Under the pieces are notes generated by a model. The model had not been told where the DNA came from and searched no databases. It worked only from the letters and a program-made list of their open reading frames with translations. Both the position numbers and the translations under genes were made by a program. A stretch of DNA of 64,000 nucleotides, taken from contig JANQSC010000020.1 in the NCBI GenBank assembly GCA_028284235.1, positions 62,001 through 126,000 on the forward strand, read 5' to 3'. Of this stretch, positions 46,233-56,037 are shown piece after piece. The DNA is from Opitutaceae bacterium (GTDB lineage Bacteria > Verrucomicrobiota > Verrucomicrobiia > Opitutales > Opitutaceae). Every line of letters begins with the position of its first letter. Position 1 is the first letter of the stretch.

Positions 46233-46541
46233 CTACATTAAGCCCGGGAACGACAAGCCCTCCGTCGCCTTTCCCATTTCCGCTTCGTGCAGTTCCTTCG
46301 CCTGGGAACTCGCCTCTTTCACCGCTTGCAAGACCGATTCCTCGATTAAGGACGCTTCCTCTTTCAGCAACTCGGGATCCAAAGCGATGCTGCGAAACTC
46401 GCCCGCAGCGGTAATCTTAATGACCACCGCTCCGCCGCCGCTCGAAATCTCAAGCTCCTTCTCCGCCAACTCCGTTTGCAGAGACTCGATCTTCTTTTGC
46501 ATCTTCTGCGCTTGTTTGAGCAATTTTCCGACGCCCGCCAT
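46233..46541 (-). CDS. ybaB: YbaB/EbfC nucleoid-associated protein
   Basis: 102 residues from ATG 46541. 'MAGVGKLLKQAQKMQKKIES' and 'GGGAVVIKITAAGEFRSIAL' match the YbaB/EbfC fold, a tweezer-like dimer that binds DNA. The Gly-rich stretch before the beta sheet (54-57) and the C-terminal helix are intact. Its adjacency to recR is a strong contextual mark. The frame is open 9 codons upstream but lacks similarity there. Confidence 0.93.
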   Translation of the reverse strand: MAGVGKLLKQAQKMQKKIESLQTELAEKELEISSGGGAVVIKITAAGEFRSIALDPELLKEEASLIEESVLQAVKEASSQAKELHEAEMGKATEGLSFPGLM

Positions 46542-46630
46542 AATTCGTGTCCGTATTTGAAATTCCAATAAAGCGAGAACCCCTCGGCCCCGCGCGAGAA
46601 ACTGTCAGCTTTCCCAAGCCCGCCCAGGCG

Positions 46631-47512
46631 TCAACTCGAAATCAAATCCGCCATGCCCGCAAGGCCGCTCGCGAAGTGCGGCTCCCAGCCAAACCGCTCT
46701 TTCAATCGCCGATTGGAGATCCTCCGATTCGCCGGGCGCTGCCCGTCCAAGCGCCGCGAGCCGCGGGCCGACTTCAAATTCGGATCGAATCGCGGCGGCT
46801 CCATTCCCAGCGTTTCCGCAAGCCCTGCCACCAAGTCCGCCTTCAGCATCGGCGCGTCATCCACGACGTTGAAGACACCTCCGTCCATGCAGCCACCTGC
46901 GAGTATCGCTTCCAGCGCAGTCACAATGTCCTCCAAACGAATCAAATTCAAAAAATAGTCGCCGTACCCCGGCAAAGCGCCCGACGACGCCTGAATTCGA
47001 TCCGCCAGAAACGACCGGCCCGGTCCATAAATCCCGCCCAAACGAGCGACTGACTTCGCCGCCGGACAATCCGCCTCCAAAAACGCACGCTCCCCCTCCA
47101 GCAAAATCTCCGCCCGTTCGGAATGCGCTTCCGCCTTCGCCTCGTCCAACCAGCGCCCTTCGCTGTCCGCGTAAACGGAAACGCTTCCCGTGAACAAAGC
47201 GCTTCCTTCGAACCGACTCGCTTCCATCCATCGGGCAAACGAACGGTTTCCTTCCCCATACGACAACCGATAACCCTCCAAGTCCGGGCTCGCCGCGCTC
47301 ACGCAATTCAGCGCCCAATTCACGTCGCGAGCAAACGCGTGCCAACCACTCTCATGTACGTTTCCTTCGAATACAGAGACGCCCTCGTCGCGAAGCCGGG
47401 CGCCCATATCGGAATTGCGAGTCACTGCCAGCACCCGATTGCCCAGCGCTCGCTCCCGCTGCGCGAACGCGCGGCCCACGTAGCCACAACCCAATATCAA
47501 CGTCGTCCTCAA
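46631..47512 (-). CDS. NAD(P)-binding epimerase-like protein (YeeZ-like)
   Basis: 293 residues. The N-terminus 'TTLILGCGYVGRAFAQRERA' is the Rossmann nucleotide-binding motif, and 'LFTGSVSVYADSEGRWLDEA' and 'ARLGGIYGPGRSFLADRIQA' are typical of the atypical SDR group related to YeeZ and NAD-dependent epimerases. The classical Y-x-x-x-K pair is not clearly conserved, so enzymatic activity is uncertain. Leftward, about 90 bases from ybaB; divergent from the DJ-1 gene. Confidence 0.78.
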   Translation of the reverse strand: MRTTLILGCGYVGRAFAQRERALGNRVLAVTRNSDMGARLRDEGVSVFEGNVHESGWHAFARDVNWALNCVSAASPDLEGYRLSYGEGNRSFARWMEASRFEGSALFTGSVSVYADSEGRWLDEAKAEAHSERAEILLEGERAFLEADCPAAKSVARLGGIYGPGRSFLADRIQASSGALPGYGDYFLNLIRLEDIVTALEAILAGGCMDGGVFNVVDDAPMLKADLVAGLAETLGMEPPRFDPNLKSARGSRRLDGQRPANRRISNRRLKERFGWEPHFASGLAGMADLISS

Positions 47513-47600
47513 AACGCGACCTCGTTCTCAAAAGATTGCTTGCTCATCGCCACTGCCAGATTGAAATTCAAACGCCCAAATCCGGCGCCTCGATCAATCC

Positions 47601-48185
47601 ATGAAAACCAGTCTCGACGAAAATCCGCAACCAAAACGAGTTCTCACACTCGTATTTGACGGAATCGAAGAAGTAGAAGCGCTTGCCCCCGTCGATATTC
47701 TGAGGCGAGCAGGCGTCCAAACCACCATGGCCAGCGCCCAAGCGAACCTCGAAATCGAAGGACGAAACGGCATCCGCTTTCTCGCCGACCAGACGCTGGA
47801 AGCTACTCAAACCGACTCATTCGACCTCCTCTTTATCCCTGGAGGCCCCGGCGTACTGCCGCTCGCGGAAAACCCGAGTATCGTCGAACTGGTCCAAAGC
47901 TTCGAGCGCGACCAGAAATACCTAGCCGCCATTTGCGCCGCCCCCAAAGTCCTCGCCAACGCCGGGATCCTCGACGACCGCCCCGCCACCAGCCACCAGT
48001 CCGTACGAGACGCTTTGCCCATTCCCAGCGACGAGACCACTCTTCTCTCAAAACGCGTGCTCACCTCCCAAGGCGCCGGTACCGCCATCGAATGCGGCAT
48101 CCAAATGGCCGCCCTGCTCGTTGGTGAATCAATCGCCCAAACGATCGCGGACTCCATTCACGCGCCGAAAACCCGATTTCTATGA
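47601..48185 (+). CDS. DJ-1/PfpI-family protein
   Basis: 194 residues. The nucleophile-elbow Cys112 in 'AAICAAPKVLANAG' and a Glu in 'FDGIEEVEALAPVD' (23 or 24) match DJ-1/ThiJ proteins, and 'FIPGGPG' is conserved. Members act in thiol oxidative-stress protection or as glyoxalase III or deglycase-like enzymes; older annotations link them to thiazole synthesis. The stop overlaps the next start in ATGA, so the two are translationally coupled. First gene of a three-gene operon. Confidence 0.88.
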   Translation: MKTSLDENPQPKRVLTLVFDGIEEVEALAPVDILRRAGVQTTMASAQANLEIEGRNGIRFLADQTLEATQTDSFDLLFIPGGPGVLPLAENPSIVELVQSFERDQKYLAAICAAPKVLANAGILDDRPATSHQSVRDALPIPSDETTLLSKRVLTSQGAGTAIECGIQMAALLVGESIAQTIADSIHAPKTRFL

Positions 48186-49579
48186 CAAACGAACACGACT
48201 TTATCGCCATCGGCGGCGGAAGCGGCGGATTCAACGCCGCCCGCGTCGCCCGGCAATATTCCGACAACGTCGCCATCGTCGACGGCGCCAGCGAACTCGG
48301 CGGCCTCTGCATCCTTCGCGGCTGCATGCCCTCCAAAACGCTCATCTACTCCGCGGAAGTCCTCCACCTCGCCCAGCGCGGAAGCGCGTTCGGACTCTCT
48401 ATCCCCGAGGCCAAGGTCGACATGGAAGCGCTCCACCAGCGTAAGCTCGACACTATCAAAGAATTCACCGACTACCGAGTCGAAGCGATGCAAAGCGGAA
48501 AGTACCACCTCTACCGCGCCTTCGCCAAGTTCGTCGCCAGCGACACCATCGAACTCGACGACGGCACTCGACTGAAAGGCAAACACTTCATCATCGCCAC
48601 CGGATCTACGGTATCCGCCCCGCCAATACCCGGGATCGATCATCCCGAAATCTGGACCAGCGACGACGTACTCGAACTCAGCGCGCTGCCCGAATCCGTC
48701 ATCGTTCTCGGAGGCGGCGTAGTCGCTTGCGAACTCACTCAATTTCTCAATCGAGTCGGGGCCAGAACCACCCAAATCCAGCGCAGCAAGCACATCCTCA
48801 AGGACCAAGCGCCCGACGTCTCCCAAGTCGTCGAATCCGCCCTCCGCGAGGAAGGCGTCGAACTCTATACCGACACCGCTCTCAGTCGTATTGAAAGAAC
48901 GGATAACGGCTTTAAAGTCGTTTTTAAACGCAACAACGCTGAAGTTGTCTGCGAAGCGCGCCATCTCGTCAACGCCCTCGGGCGCAGCCCCGCTACCGCC
49001 TCGCTCGGACTCGAAGCCGCTGGCATCGAACTCAAGTCCAACGGCCAAATCAAAACCGACGCTTTTCAGCGCACGACCAATCCCATCGTCTACGCCGCGG
49101 GCGACTGCGCCGGGCCATTCGAGATTGTCCACACCGCCGTTCTTCAAGGGGAACTCGCCGCCTACCACGCTTCTGGGATCGACAAGAAACCGCTCAACTA
49201 CGACCATATGCTCGACGTCGTTTTCACCGATCCACAAGTCGCTCGGGTCGGTCTGACCGAATCCGCGCTCAAGGAGCGCCAAATCGACTACATTGTTGCC
49301 GACTACCCCTTCGACGATCATGGGAAGTCGATACTCATGGAGGCGAAACACGGCTTCGTTCGCGTCTTCGCTGAAAAGCCAACCGGCAAGCTCCTCGGCG
49401 CCGAAATCGTGTCCAAGGACGCGGGCGAATTGATTCATGCCCTCTCCGTCGCCGTCTCCCACGGGCTCACAGCCGAGTCGCTCCTGCAAACCCATTGGTA
49501 CCACCCAACGCTCGCCGAGATCATCAGCTATCCGCTCGAAGACATCGTCGACGAACTCGCCGAAGCCGCCGCGTCCTAG
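48182..49579 (+). CDS. class I pyridine nucleotide-disulfide oxidoreductase
   Basis: 465 residues. FAD site GGGSGG (11-16), redox disulfide C43/C48 in 'GGLCILRGCMPSK', NAD site 'VIVLGGGVVACELTQFL', and the C-terminal His441-Glu446 pair in 'HPTLAE'. It has the domain order of dihydrolipoyl dehydrogenase and mercuric reductase. The active-site loop differs from the E3 consensus (GGTCLNVGCIPSK) and no 2-oxoacid dehydrogenase genes are adjacent, so it may reduce another disulfide. Coupled by ATGA to the DJ-1 gene, which suggests thiol homeostasis. Confidence 0.87.
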   Translation: MTNEHDFIAIGGGSGGFNAARVARQYSDNVAIVDGASELGGLCILRGCMPSKTLIYSAEVLHLAQRGSAFGLSIPEAKVDMEALHQRKLDTIKEFTDYRVEAMQSGKYHLYRAFAKFVASDTIELDDGTRLKGKHFIIATGSTVSAPPIPGIDHPEIWTSDDVLELSALPESVIVLGGGVVACELTQFLNRVGARTTQIQRSKHILKDQAPDVSQVVESALREEGVELYTDTALSRIERTDNGFKVVFKRNNAEVVCEARHLVNALGRSPATASLGLEAAGIELKSNGQIKTDAFQRTTNPIVYAAGDCAGPFEIVHTAVLQGELAAYHASGIDKKPLNYDHMLDVVFTDPQVARVGLTESALKERQIDYIVADYPFDDHGKSILMEAKHGFVRVFAEKPTGKLLGAEIVSKDAGELIHALSVAVSHGLTAESLLQTHWYHPTLAEIISYPLEDIVDELAEAAAS

Positions 49580-49614
49580 TTTCACTCCGTTTCCCTACCA
49601 ACCGATCCCGCCCT

Positions 49615-50679
49615 ATGAGCTATACGCCCCCCGAATTCCTCGTCGACCTTCTCAAAGCTAAAAGCCCCTCCGGAGCCGAAGGCCAAGCCCAAAGCGTCTT
49701 CGACAAGCACGTCGAATCCGAAGCCGACTCTTACGAACGCGACACGCTCGGAAATCGGATCGCCACGCTCGAAGGCGACGGCGGCCCGTCTGTCATGTAT
49801 TCAGGACACTTGGACGAGCTTGGGTTTATCGTCACCTACATAAACGACGACGGGTTTCTCTACTTCGCCACCATCGGCGGACACGACCGCATCATCATCC
49901 CCGGCCGTCGCATTCTCATCCAAACGGAAAACGGCATCGTCAAAGGCGTGACCGGAAAACGAGCGGTCCACCTCATGAACGCCAAGGACCGCGAAAAAGT
50001 CCCGCAAGTGAACGAGATGTGGATCGATATCGCCGCGAAGGACAAAGAAGACGCGGAGTCGCGCGTGCAAGTCGGCGACGTCGCCACCTACGATCACGAG
50101 TTTGAGTTGATACACGGATCCGTCGGGGCCGCCCGAGCCTTCGACAACAAATGCGGGGCCTACATCGTAGGCGAAACCTTGCGACGTCTTGCCAAAGACA
50201 AAAAATCGTTCAAAGCGAAAGTCATTTCCGTCGGAACCTCCCAAGAAGAAATCGGCGTTCGCGGCGCCACCACGTCGAGCTACGGCGTCAATCCCGACTT
50301 CGCCGTCGCCGTGGACGTCGGGCACAGCACCGACCATCCCGATTGCGACAAACGGAAATTTGGGGCGACTAAACTCGGGGCTGGCCCCATCATCACCCGC
50401 GGTCCGAATATCAATCCAATTGTATTCGAAAAACTGATCGCCGCCGCCAAAAAACGCGACATTCCGTATCAACTGGAAGGTGACCCCAGACCGACCGGCA
50501 CCGACGCCCGGGCTATCCAAATGGCCCGCGCAGGAGTCGCTACCGGTCTCATTTCTGTTCCACTCCGGTACATGCACACGCCGAGCGAAATGGTCGACCT
50601 AGAAGACGTCGAACACTGCGTCCGCCTCCTCGTCGGATTCTCCCAAGACCTCGAACCCGGCGAAACCGGCAACTGGTAG
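49615..50679 (+). CDS. M42-family aminopeptidase
   Basis: 354 residues from ATG 49615. Metal-binding stations of the M42 family are visible: 'YSGHLDELGFIV' (His and Asp), 'FDNKCGAYIVGETL' (bridging Asp), 'GTSQEEIGVRGA' (catalytic Glu pair), 'AVDVGHSTDHP' (Asp) and the C-terminal 'YMHTPSEMVDLEDV' (His). Such enzymes form dodecameric tetrahedral peptidases. The frame is open 40 codons upstream but those overlap the oxidoreductase gene. Third gene of the DJ-1 operon, 35 bases after the oxidoreductase. Confidence 0.9.
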   Translation: MSYTPPEFLVDLLKAKSPSGAEGQAQSVFDKHVESEADSYERDTLGNRIATLEGDGGPSVMYSGHLDELGFIVTYINDDGFLYFATIGGHDRIIIPGRRILIQTENGIVKGVTGKRAVHLMNAKDREKVPQVNEMWIDIAAKDKEDAESRVQVGDVATYDHEFELIHGSVGAARAFDNKCGAYIVGETLRRLAKDKKSFKAKVISVGTSQEEIGVRGATTSSYGVNPDFAVAVDVGHSTDHPDCDKRKFGATKLGAGPIITRGPNINPIVFEKLIAAAKKRDIPYQLEGDPRPTGTDARAIQMARAGVATGLISVPLRYMHTPSEMVDLEDVEHCVRLLVGFSQDLEPGETGNW

Positions 50680-51111
50680 GTCCGAGCGACACAGGATGAT
50701 AAATTGTATTTAGTTAACAGGATGCGCTCGCTCCACTCGCTCACTTGATGGTCCCGCCGAGCGGGCCCAACTTGATGGGTCCAATTTGATGATCATCAAG
50801 TTTCCGCGAACGCGGAATCAAACGAGCGAGTGGAGCGAGCACATCCTGTTAAACAAATATTCCTCCAATCATGTTTAGTGAAACAGTCGCCTTGCGGCGA
50901 AATGTCGCTTCGCGACAACAAGATGGCTCTGGCGAGCCAACAGGATTCCTCAATTTGATCGGAGTATAATTTGGCTTTGTAACCTGCTCCCGTCTAAGGC
51001 GCCGACTGAGGCGGTGTCTTTGACGGGATCCTGCTCTCGTCCCGCCTTGCGGGATGAGATCTGATCTCGAAGAGATCACTGTTAAACATAGTGCCCAACA
51101 GAATACACTGT
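50680..51111. repeat. intergenic array of hairpins with a 29-bp foldback
   Basis: A foldback has arms 50714-50742 and 50824-50852 (28 of 29 complementary), enclosing ACTTGATGG repeats, CCCGC...GCGGG and TTCCGCG...CGCGGAA hairpins. Next follow 5-6 bp hairpins with 3-4 base loops at 50887-50900, 50903-50917 and 50924-50939, then others near 51040 and 51065. No coding sequence and no T tract are seen. It fills the whole gap between convergent genes. Confidence 0.7.
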
Positions 51112-52284
51112 TCAATAGTAGTGGAACGAGAACGTGATTTCCTCGTCGTCGCCAAACACGTCCACCATTTCCTGCGTCCACGGCCCGTAGGGAGCACCGT
51201 CCTTAATCGCCGTCTGGCACATATAAATGCCTATCGCCTTGGCCGTCGAACCGTCCATTAGCTCGGTTTCCTCCACATAGCCGTCCTTGGTTAAAACAAA
51301 TCGGATAACCACTTTGCTCCGCTTCTCATAGACGGCTCCGTTGTCTGCCAAAGAGTTCCACCGAACGCTGACCGTCTCGATCAGCCGCTCCATATACTCG
51401 CCGAATTCGCTGAATTTCGCGTCCACCGAAATCGTTCCCGTCCTTGAAACGCCCGGCGCTCGATTTTGCCGCGGTCCGGGAGCCACTCTCGGCAAGCGGG
51501 GACGCGGCCGCGGCGTCGGCTCCGAAAGGTCTGTAGTTACTTGAGCGTTCTGCGGCTGAACCAATGGCTGTAAAGACGACGCAACTTGCTCCGTGTCCTC
51601 GCCTTCCTCCGCTTCGCCCTGAATATACTCGTTCACGTTTGTCGGCGCGTCCGTCTCGTCATGGTCGACTTCCGCCAATCCCGTTTCGTCCGGATCTTTC
51701 TCCTCCTGCTCGCCCGCGATCGGAATCTGCTTCACGAGCGGCTGCGATTGCACTTGCGGAGCCAACAACGGCTGACTCTCGCTCTGCTCCGTCTGCTCCT
51801 GCTCCGGCGTCTGCTGGGCGGGCGGCGGCGTGAGTTCCGGCGGATTCAAATCGCCCGTCAAAAACTGATTCGTCTCGATCTCGTCTTCGCTCTCGACCGA
51901 CGGCCGATTCAACTCGTCGATCTCGTCCGGCAATTCTTCCTGGGCCGCCTGTTGGCTCCGAGCAGCGAAATTCTGCGTGTTGTCCGGCTCGTTCTCGGGG
52001 GCGTCCGGATTCGTCTGCGTGTAGACCTGCTCAGGCTCCTCCTCGGCTGGCATCAGCTCTACGTCGAATTCGCGAAAACGATCGGCGACCTCCGTTCGCT
52101 CGGTCGTGAAAATGTCCGAGGGCATGCCGAAAAAGCCGATCAAATGGAAGAGAATCGTCCCGATCACTCCGGCTATCAACGACTTACGCGAAACCGAGCG
52201 ACGGTCGAGCAGCGACCTGGCCAGGAGGTTCCCCGGCTCGTCGTCCACCGTTTTCGGCTCTGCCCCTATCGTCTTTCCACTCAT
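51112..52284 (-). CDS. TolA/TonB-like envelope energy transducer
   Basis: 390 residues: short cytoplasmic N-terminus, one membrane segment (about 35-53), a long acidic, Gln/Pro/Glu-rich low-complexity spacer (about 65-280), and a C-terminal TolA/TonB-type domain (about 295-390) with 'YMERLIETVSVRWNSLADNG' and 'KVVIRFVLTKDGYVEETELM'. Function would be to transmit energy or force from an ExbB/TolQ motor across the periplasm. No motor genes are adjacent. It is downstream of maf with 7 bases between, so it is co-transcribed. Confidence 0.75.
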   Translation of the reverse strand: MSGKTIGAEPKTVDDEPGNLLARSLLDRRSVSRKSLIAGVIGTILFHLIGFFGMPSDIFTTERTEVADRFREFDVELMPAEEEPEQVYTQTNPDAPENEPDNTQNFAARSQQAAQEELPDEIDELNRPSVESEDEIETNQFLTGDLNPPELTPPPAQQTPEQEQTEQSESQPLLAPQVQSQPLVKQIPIAGEQEEKDPDETGLAEVDHDETDAPTNVNEYIQGEAEEGEDTEQVASSLQPLVQPQNAQVTTDLSEPTPRPRPRLPRVAPGPRQNRAPGVSRTGTISVDAKFSEFGEYMERLIETVSVRWNSLADNGAVYEKRSKVVIRFVLTKDGYVEETELMDGSTAKAIGIYMCQTAIKDGAPYGPWTQEMVDVFGDDEEITFSFHYY

Positions 52285-52291
52285 CCGCGCG

Positions 52292-52882
52292 TCAAATCAA
52301 CCTATGACGCTCAAGCATCGCCTTTGTTTCATCCAATGGCAATCCCATGATGTTGGAGTGGGAGCCCTCGAATTGCTCGATAATCAAATCCGTTCCCTCC
52401 TGAATCCCGTACGCGCCCGCCTTGTCCAGCGGGTTGACAATCTCGAAATACCGGCCGATCACCGCCTCGTCGAGCGGCTTGAACGTGACCTCGCTCCGAA
52501 CGCCGATCACCTCCGAAACACCCGCCTCCCTGCAAACCAACGCCACTCCCGTATACACGACGTGGGTACGCCCGCCCAGGCGGAGCAACATTCGAGTGGC
52601 CGCCTCCATATCCGTCGGCTTGGCGAATACCTTCCCGTCCAAATGAACTGTCGTATCAGATCCTAGAATAAATCGTTGCGGATGCCGGTCCGCCACCCAA
52701 TTCGCCTTCAACGCTGCGTTTCCCCGTACCATCGCCTCCGGATCCGCATCCCCCTCTTCGTCCTCTTCTACATCCGCAGGCAGGATCTCGAACGACGCCC
52801 CGATGCGGTCGAGCAGTTCCTTTCTCCGAGGCGACGCCGAAGCGAGAATGAAATTCGGCAAACTATTGTGACTCACAGACAT
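52292..52882 (-). CDS. maf: Maf-family nucleotide pyrophosphatase
   Basis: 196 residues from ATG 52882. '[20 protein letters not shown]', '[20 protein letters not shown]' and '[20 protein letters not shown]' are the Maf signatures. Maf proteins hydrolyse non-canonical or pyrimidine nucleoside triphosphates, such as dTTP, UTP or modified forms, and house-clean the nucleotide pool. First gene of a leftward pair with the TolA-like gene. Divergent from nadE. The frame is open ten codons upstream (52912), without family similarity. Confidence 0.93.
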   Translation of the reverse strand: MSVSHNSLPNFILASASPRRKELLDRIGASFEILPADVEEDEEGDADPEAMVRGNAALKANWVADRHPQRFILGSDTTVHLDGKVFAKPTDMEAATRMLLRLGGRTHVVYTGVALVCREAGVSEVIGVRSEVTFKPLDEAVIGRYFEIVNPLDKAGAYGIQEGTDLIIEQFEGSHSNIMGLPLDETKAMLERHRLI

Positions 52883-52974
52883 CACCAACTCATTCACAAC
52901 CAAAGGACGCAAACAGAATATCGGCGAAAGCCTTGCCCTTTAGAGGACCAATTGTTCTCTTCAGAGTCTTTCGA

Positions 52975-54612
52975 ATGAAAATCGGCATCGCCCAGATCAA
53001 CACCACTGTCGGAGACTTGCGCGGCAACGAATCTCGCGTAGTCGATGCCTACCAGTCCCTCGTCGCGCAGGGCGCCGCATGCGTCGTCTTCCCCGAGCTC
53101 GTTGTCACCGGCTACCCGCCCCGCGACCTGCTTTTCAAACAGGCCTTTGTTCCAGACAATTTGGACGCCCTCAAGCGGATCGCTGCCCAAACTGGGCCCG
53201 TCCCGGCCATCGTCGGCTATGTCGAGTCCAACCCGAAAGCGACCGGCCGACGGTTTTTCAACGCCGCCGCTGTTTGCGCCAATGGACGCGTCCAGCAGAC
53301 CGCCCGAAAACGACTCCTGCCGACCTACGATGTATTCGACGAAGACCGGTACTTCGAGCCCGGCGACGCGCCGCTCACGTTCGAACTCAATAGCAAAACC
53401 GTCGCTCTCACCATTTGCGAAGACATCTGGACCACGCCCGCCGTTTCCGATCGACGCCTCTACGCCGACGCTCCTCTTGACGCTCTCAAAGAGCGCGCGC
53501 TCGATCTCCACATCAACGTCTCCGCCAGTCCCTGGCACACCGAGAAGACTGAGCTCCGGCAATCGCTCATTTCCGAGACATCGAAGACTCTCAACTGCCC
53601 GACCGTCTACGTGAACGCGATCGGCGGAAACGACGAACTGATCTTCGACGGACGCAGCCTCGTCGCCAATTCCAACGGTGAACTCGTCGCCACACTCGCG
53701 CGTTTCAAAGAAGAACTTCGCATCGTCGATCTCGACAACCTTCCTGCCAACCCCGTCAAAACGGACGTCTGCGAACTCCAAGACATTGAGGATGGGCTCA
53801 CCCTCGGCCTGCGCGACTACGTCCACAAATGCGGATTCCGCAAAGCCCTCGTCGGGCTCAGCGGTGGTATCGACTCCGCGGTTACAGCGGCCCTCGCCGT
53901 CAATGCCCTCGGAGCTGAAAATGTAACCGGCATCGCCCTTCCCTCCGCCATCTCCTCGGACCATAGCAAGAGCGACGCCGAATCCCTCGCGAAAAACCTC
54001 GGCGTCGAATTCCACATGGTCCCCATCGCCGACATCGTGGACGCGTCAGAAAACGCGCTGTCGAACCTTTTTGCTGGACACGGCAAAGATGTCACCGAAG
54101 AGAACATACAAGCCCGCGCCCGAGGACTCCTCCTCATGGCCTTGTCGAACAAGTTGGGAGCGCTTCTTCTCACCACCGGGAACAAAAGCGAACTCTCCGT
54201 CGGATACTGCACGCTCTACGGCGACATGTGCGGTGGCCTGGCCGTGATTTCCGATCTCCCCAAGGTAAAAGTATTCGAATTAGCCCGACACATGAATCGA
54301 GACCGGGTCGTCATTCCTGTCAACACCATCGAAAAACCGCCATCCGCCGAGCTGCGTCCGGACCAGAAAGACGAAGACAGCCTCCCCCCCTACGACATAC
54401 TCGACGGCATACTCAAAGCATACGTCGAAGAAGGCCGATCCACCAAAGACATCATCGCCCTTGGATACGATTCCGACGTAGTTAAAGATATCATACGCAA
54501 AGTAGACCTCAACGAATACAAACGCAAACAAGCCGCCCCCGGCCTCAAACTGACCCCGCTCGCATTCGGCGTCGGACGCAGAATCCCCATCGTGCAAAAA
54601 TACGTATCATAG
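52975..54612 (+). CDS. nadE: glutamine-dependent NAD+ synthetase
   Basis: 545 residues in two domains. The N-terminal nitrilase-type glutaminase has Glu41 in '[11 protein letters not shown]', Lys112 in 'RKRLLPTY' and Cys148 in 'LTICEDIW'; the C-terminal PP-loop synthetase has SGGIDS (296-301). It makes NAD from deamido-NAD, ATP and glutamine. ATG 52975 ([17 protein letters not shown]) begins the first strand; the open frame upstream is not conserved. Monocistronic. Confidence 0.95.
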   Translation: MKIGIAQINTTVGDLRGNESRVVDAYQSLVAQGAACVVFPELVVTGYPPRDLLFKQAFVPDNLDALKRIAAQTGPVPAIVGYVESNPKATGRRFFNAAAVCANGRVQQTARKRLLPTYDVFDEDRYFEPGDAPLTFELNSKTVALTICEDIWTTPAVSDRRLYADAPLDALKERALDLHINVSASPWHTEKTELRQSLISETSKTLNCPTVYVNAIGGNDELIFDGRSLVANSNGELVATLARFKEELRIVDLDNLPANPVKTDVCELQDIEDGLTLGLRDYVHKCGFRKALVGLSGGIDSAVTAALAVNALGAENVTGIALPSAISSDHSKSDAESLAKNLGVEFHMVPIADIVDASENALSNLFAGHGKDVTEENIQARARGLLLMALSNKLGALLLTTGNKSELSVGYCTLYGDMCGGLAVISDLPKVKVFELARHMNRDRVVIPVNTIEKPPSAELRPDQKDEDSLPPYDILDGILKAYVEEGRSTKDIIALGYDSDVVKDIIRKVDLNEYKRKQAAPGLKLTPLAFGVGRRIPIVQKYVS

Positions 54613-54756
54613 GCGCGGCTGCGCCGCGCCAGGTGTTTAGGTTGTAGGGGTTTAGGTGTTTAGGTGTTGAGAATGCAGCTGTCACAAGTCTAAGCCCAGA
54701 ACCTAACACCTATCCCACCCTTTCCCTAAACACCTATCGCCTAAAAACCTAAACTC
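54613..54756. repeat. intergenic foldback of TTTAGGTGTT-type words
   Basis: After a GC-rich hairpin GGCGCGGC-TGC-GCCGCGCC at its left edge, the words GTTTAGGTTGTAG, GTTTAGGTGTTTAG and GGTGTT run rightward, and their complements AACCTAACACC, CCTAAACACC and CCTAAAAACCTAAAC occupy the right half. The whole gap between nadE and hemL can fold on itself. No gene and no usual promoter boxes were recognised. Confidence 0.55.
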
Positions 54757-54762
54757 CTTCCC

Positions 54763-56037
54763 ATGAACTCGACCGATCTCTTCGCCCGCGCCCAGCAACT
54801 CATTCCCGGTGGCGTCAACTCGCCCGTCCGCGCCTTCCGATCCGTTGGCGGCGCTCCGTTTTTCACCAAAAAGGCGGAGGGCGCCACGCTCACCACTGTG
54901 GATGATAAGACGCTCGTCGACTTCGTTTGCACCTGGGGACCCGCGATCCACGGCCACAACCACGAAACAATTCGAGAGGCCATCGCCATCGCCCTCGAAA
55001 ACGGCACCAGCTTCGGCACGCCCAACCCTTACGAGGTTGAAATGGCCGAACTCATCATCGAACTCGTCCCCTCCATCGAAAAGGTTCGCATGGTCAATAG
55101 CGGCACCGAAGCCACCATGACCGCTATCCGGCTCGCCCGCGGCTACACGAGACGCAACAAGATAATAAAATTCGAAGGCTGCTACCACGGCCACGCCGAT
55201 TCCTTGCTCATTAAAGCGGGCTCCGGCGCACTCACCCTCGGCAATCCCGACAGCGCCGGCGTGCCCGAAAGCTTCGCCGCCGAGACGATCGTCCTCCCCT
55301 TCAACGATCTGTCCGCAGTTTCCCAGGCATTCGAAACCTATGGCGACGATATTGCAGGGGTAATCCTCGAGCCTTACCCTGCCAATGTCGGCCTCATCTT
55401 TCCCAAACCCGGCTACCTGCAAGGACTCCGCGACCTCTGTTCGAAATACGAATCCATTCTTATTTTCGACGAAGTCATGACCGGTTTCCGTGTATCAACG
55501 GGAGGCGTACAAGAAAAAGAAGGCGTCTTGCCTGATCTCACCACGCTCGGAAAGATCATCGGAGGCGGACTCCCTGTCGGAGCCTTGGGCGGAAAACCAG
55601 AGATCATGGATCACCTCGCCCCCCTAGGCCCCGTTTATCAAGCCGGGACCCTGAGTGGAAATCCACTCGCAATGGCCGCCGGCATCGCCGCGCTCAAATT
55701 GCTCAAGGAAGGCGATGCCTACTCGCGCCTCGAACGACTCGGGACGCAGGTGAGAGAAGCGCTCGCTTCAGTCATCGCCGAAACCGGCATCCCTGCCCAG
55801 ATTCCCCAAGTCGGTTCCATGTTCTGCCTCTATTTCACGGATAAAACCGTCGAGAACCTGGACGACGCCACCGCGACCGACACAGACCGTTTCAATCGCC
55901 ACTTCCACACCTGCCTCGAAAACGGAGTCTACATCCCGCCGTCCAAATACGAAGGCAATTTCATTTCCACCGCCCACGAACAAGGGGCCATCGACCAAGC
56001 TTGCGACGTATTCGCAAACGCGCTACGATCGCTTTAA
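54763..56037 (+). CDS. hemL: glutamate-1-semialdehyde 2,1-aminomutase
   Basis: 424 residues, full length. '[20 protein letters not shown]' at the N-terminus, '[20 protein letters not shown]', '[20 protein letters not shown]' and the PLP-lysine Lys264 in '[18 protein letters not shown]' identify HemL. It makes 5-aminolevulinate, the first heme/tetrapyrrole precursor of the C5 pathway. No other hem biosynthetic genes are near, though hemW is in this window. Confidence 0.97.
   Translation: MNSTDLFARAQQLIPGGVNSPVRAFRSVGGAPFFTKKAEGATLTTVDDKTLVDFVCTWGPAIHGHNHETIREAIAIALENGTSFGTPNPYEVEMAELIIELVPSIEKVRMVNSGTEATMTAIRLARGYTRRNKIIKFEGCYHGHADSLLIKAGSGALTLGNPDSAGVPESFAAETIVLPFNDLSAVSQAFETYGDDIAGVILEPYPANVGLIFPKPGYLQGLRDLCSKYESILIFDEVMTGFRVSTGGVQEKEGVLPDLTTLGKIIGGGLPVGALGGKPEIMDHLAPLGPVYQAGTLSGNPLAMAAGIAALKLLKEGDAYSRLERLGTQVREALASVIAETGIPAQIPQVGSMFCLYFTDKTVENLDDATATDTDRFNRHFHTCLENGVYIPPSKYEGNFISTAHEQGAIDQACDVFANALRSL

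Noticed and set aside
48182-49579. Dihydrolipoyl dehydrogenase (lpdA) of a 2-oxoacid complex
   Set aside because: The redox loop differs from E3 and no E1/E2 genes are adjacent; only the broader family is claimed.
48158-49585. A 475-codon minus-strand frame
   Set aside because: Exact shadow of the disulfide oxidoreductase gene, with shadow-type composition.
50743-50823. Possible CRISPR-like repeats (ACTTGATGG copies)
   Set aside because: Units are 9 bases, unevenly spaced and palindromic rather than separated by unique spacers; no cas genes in the window.
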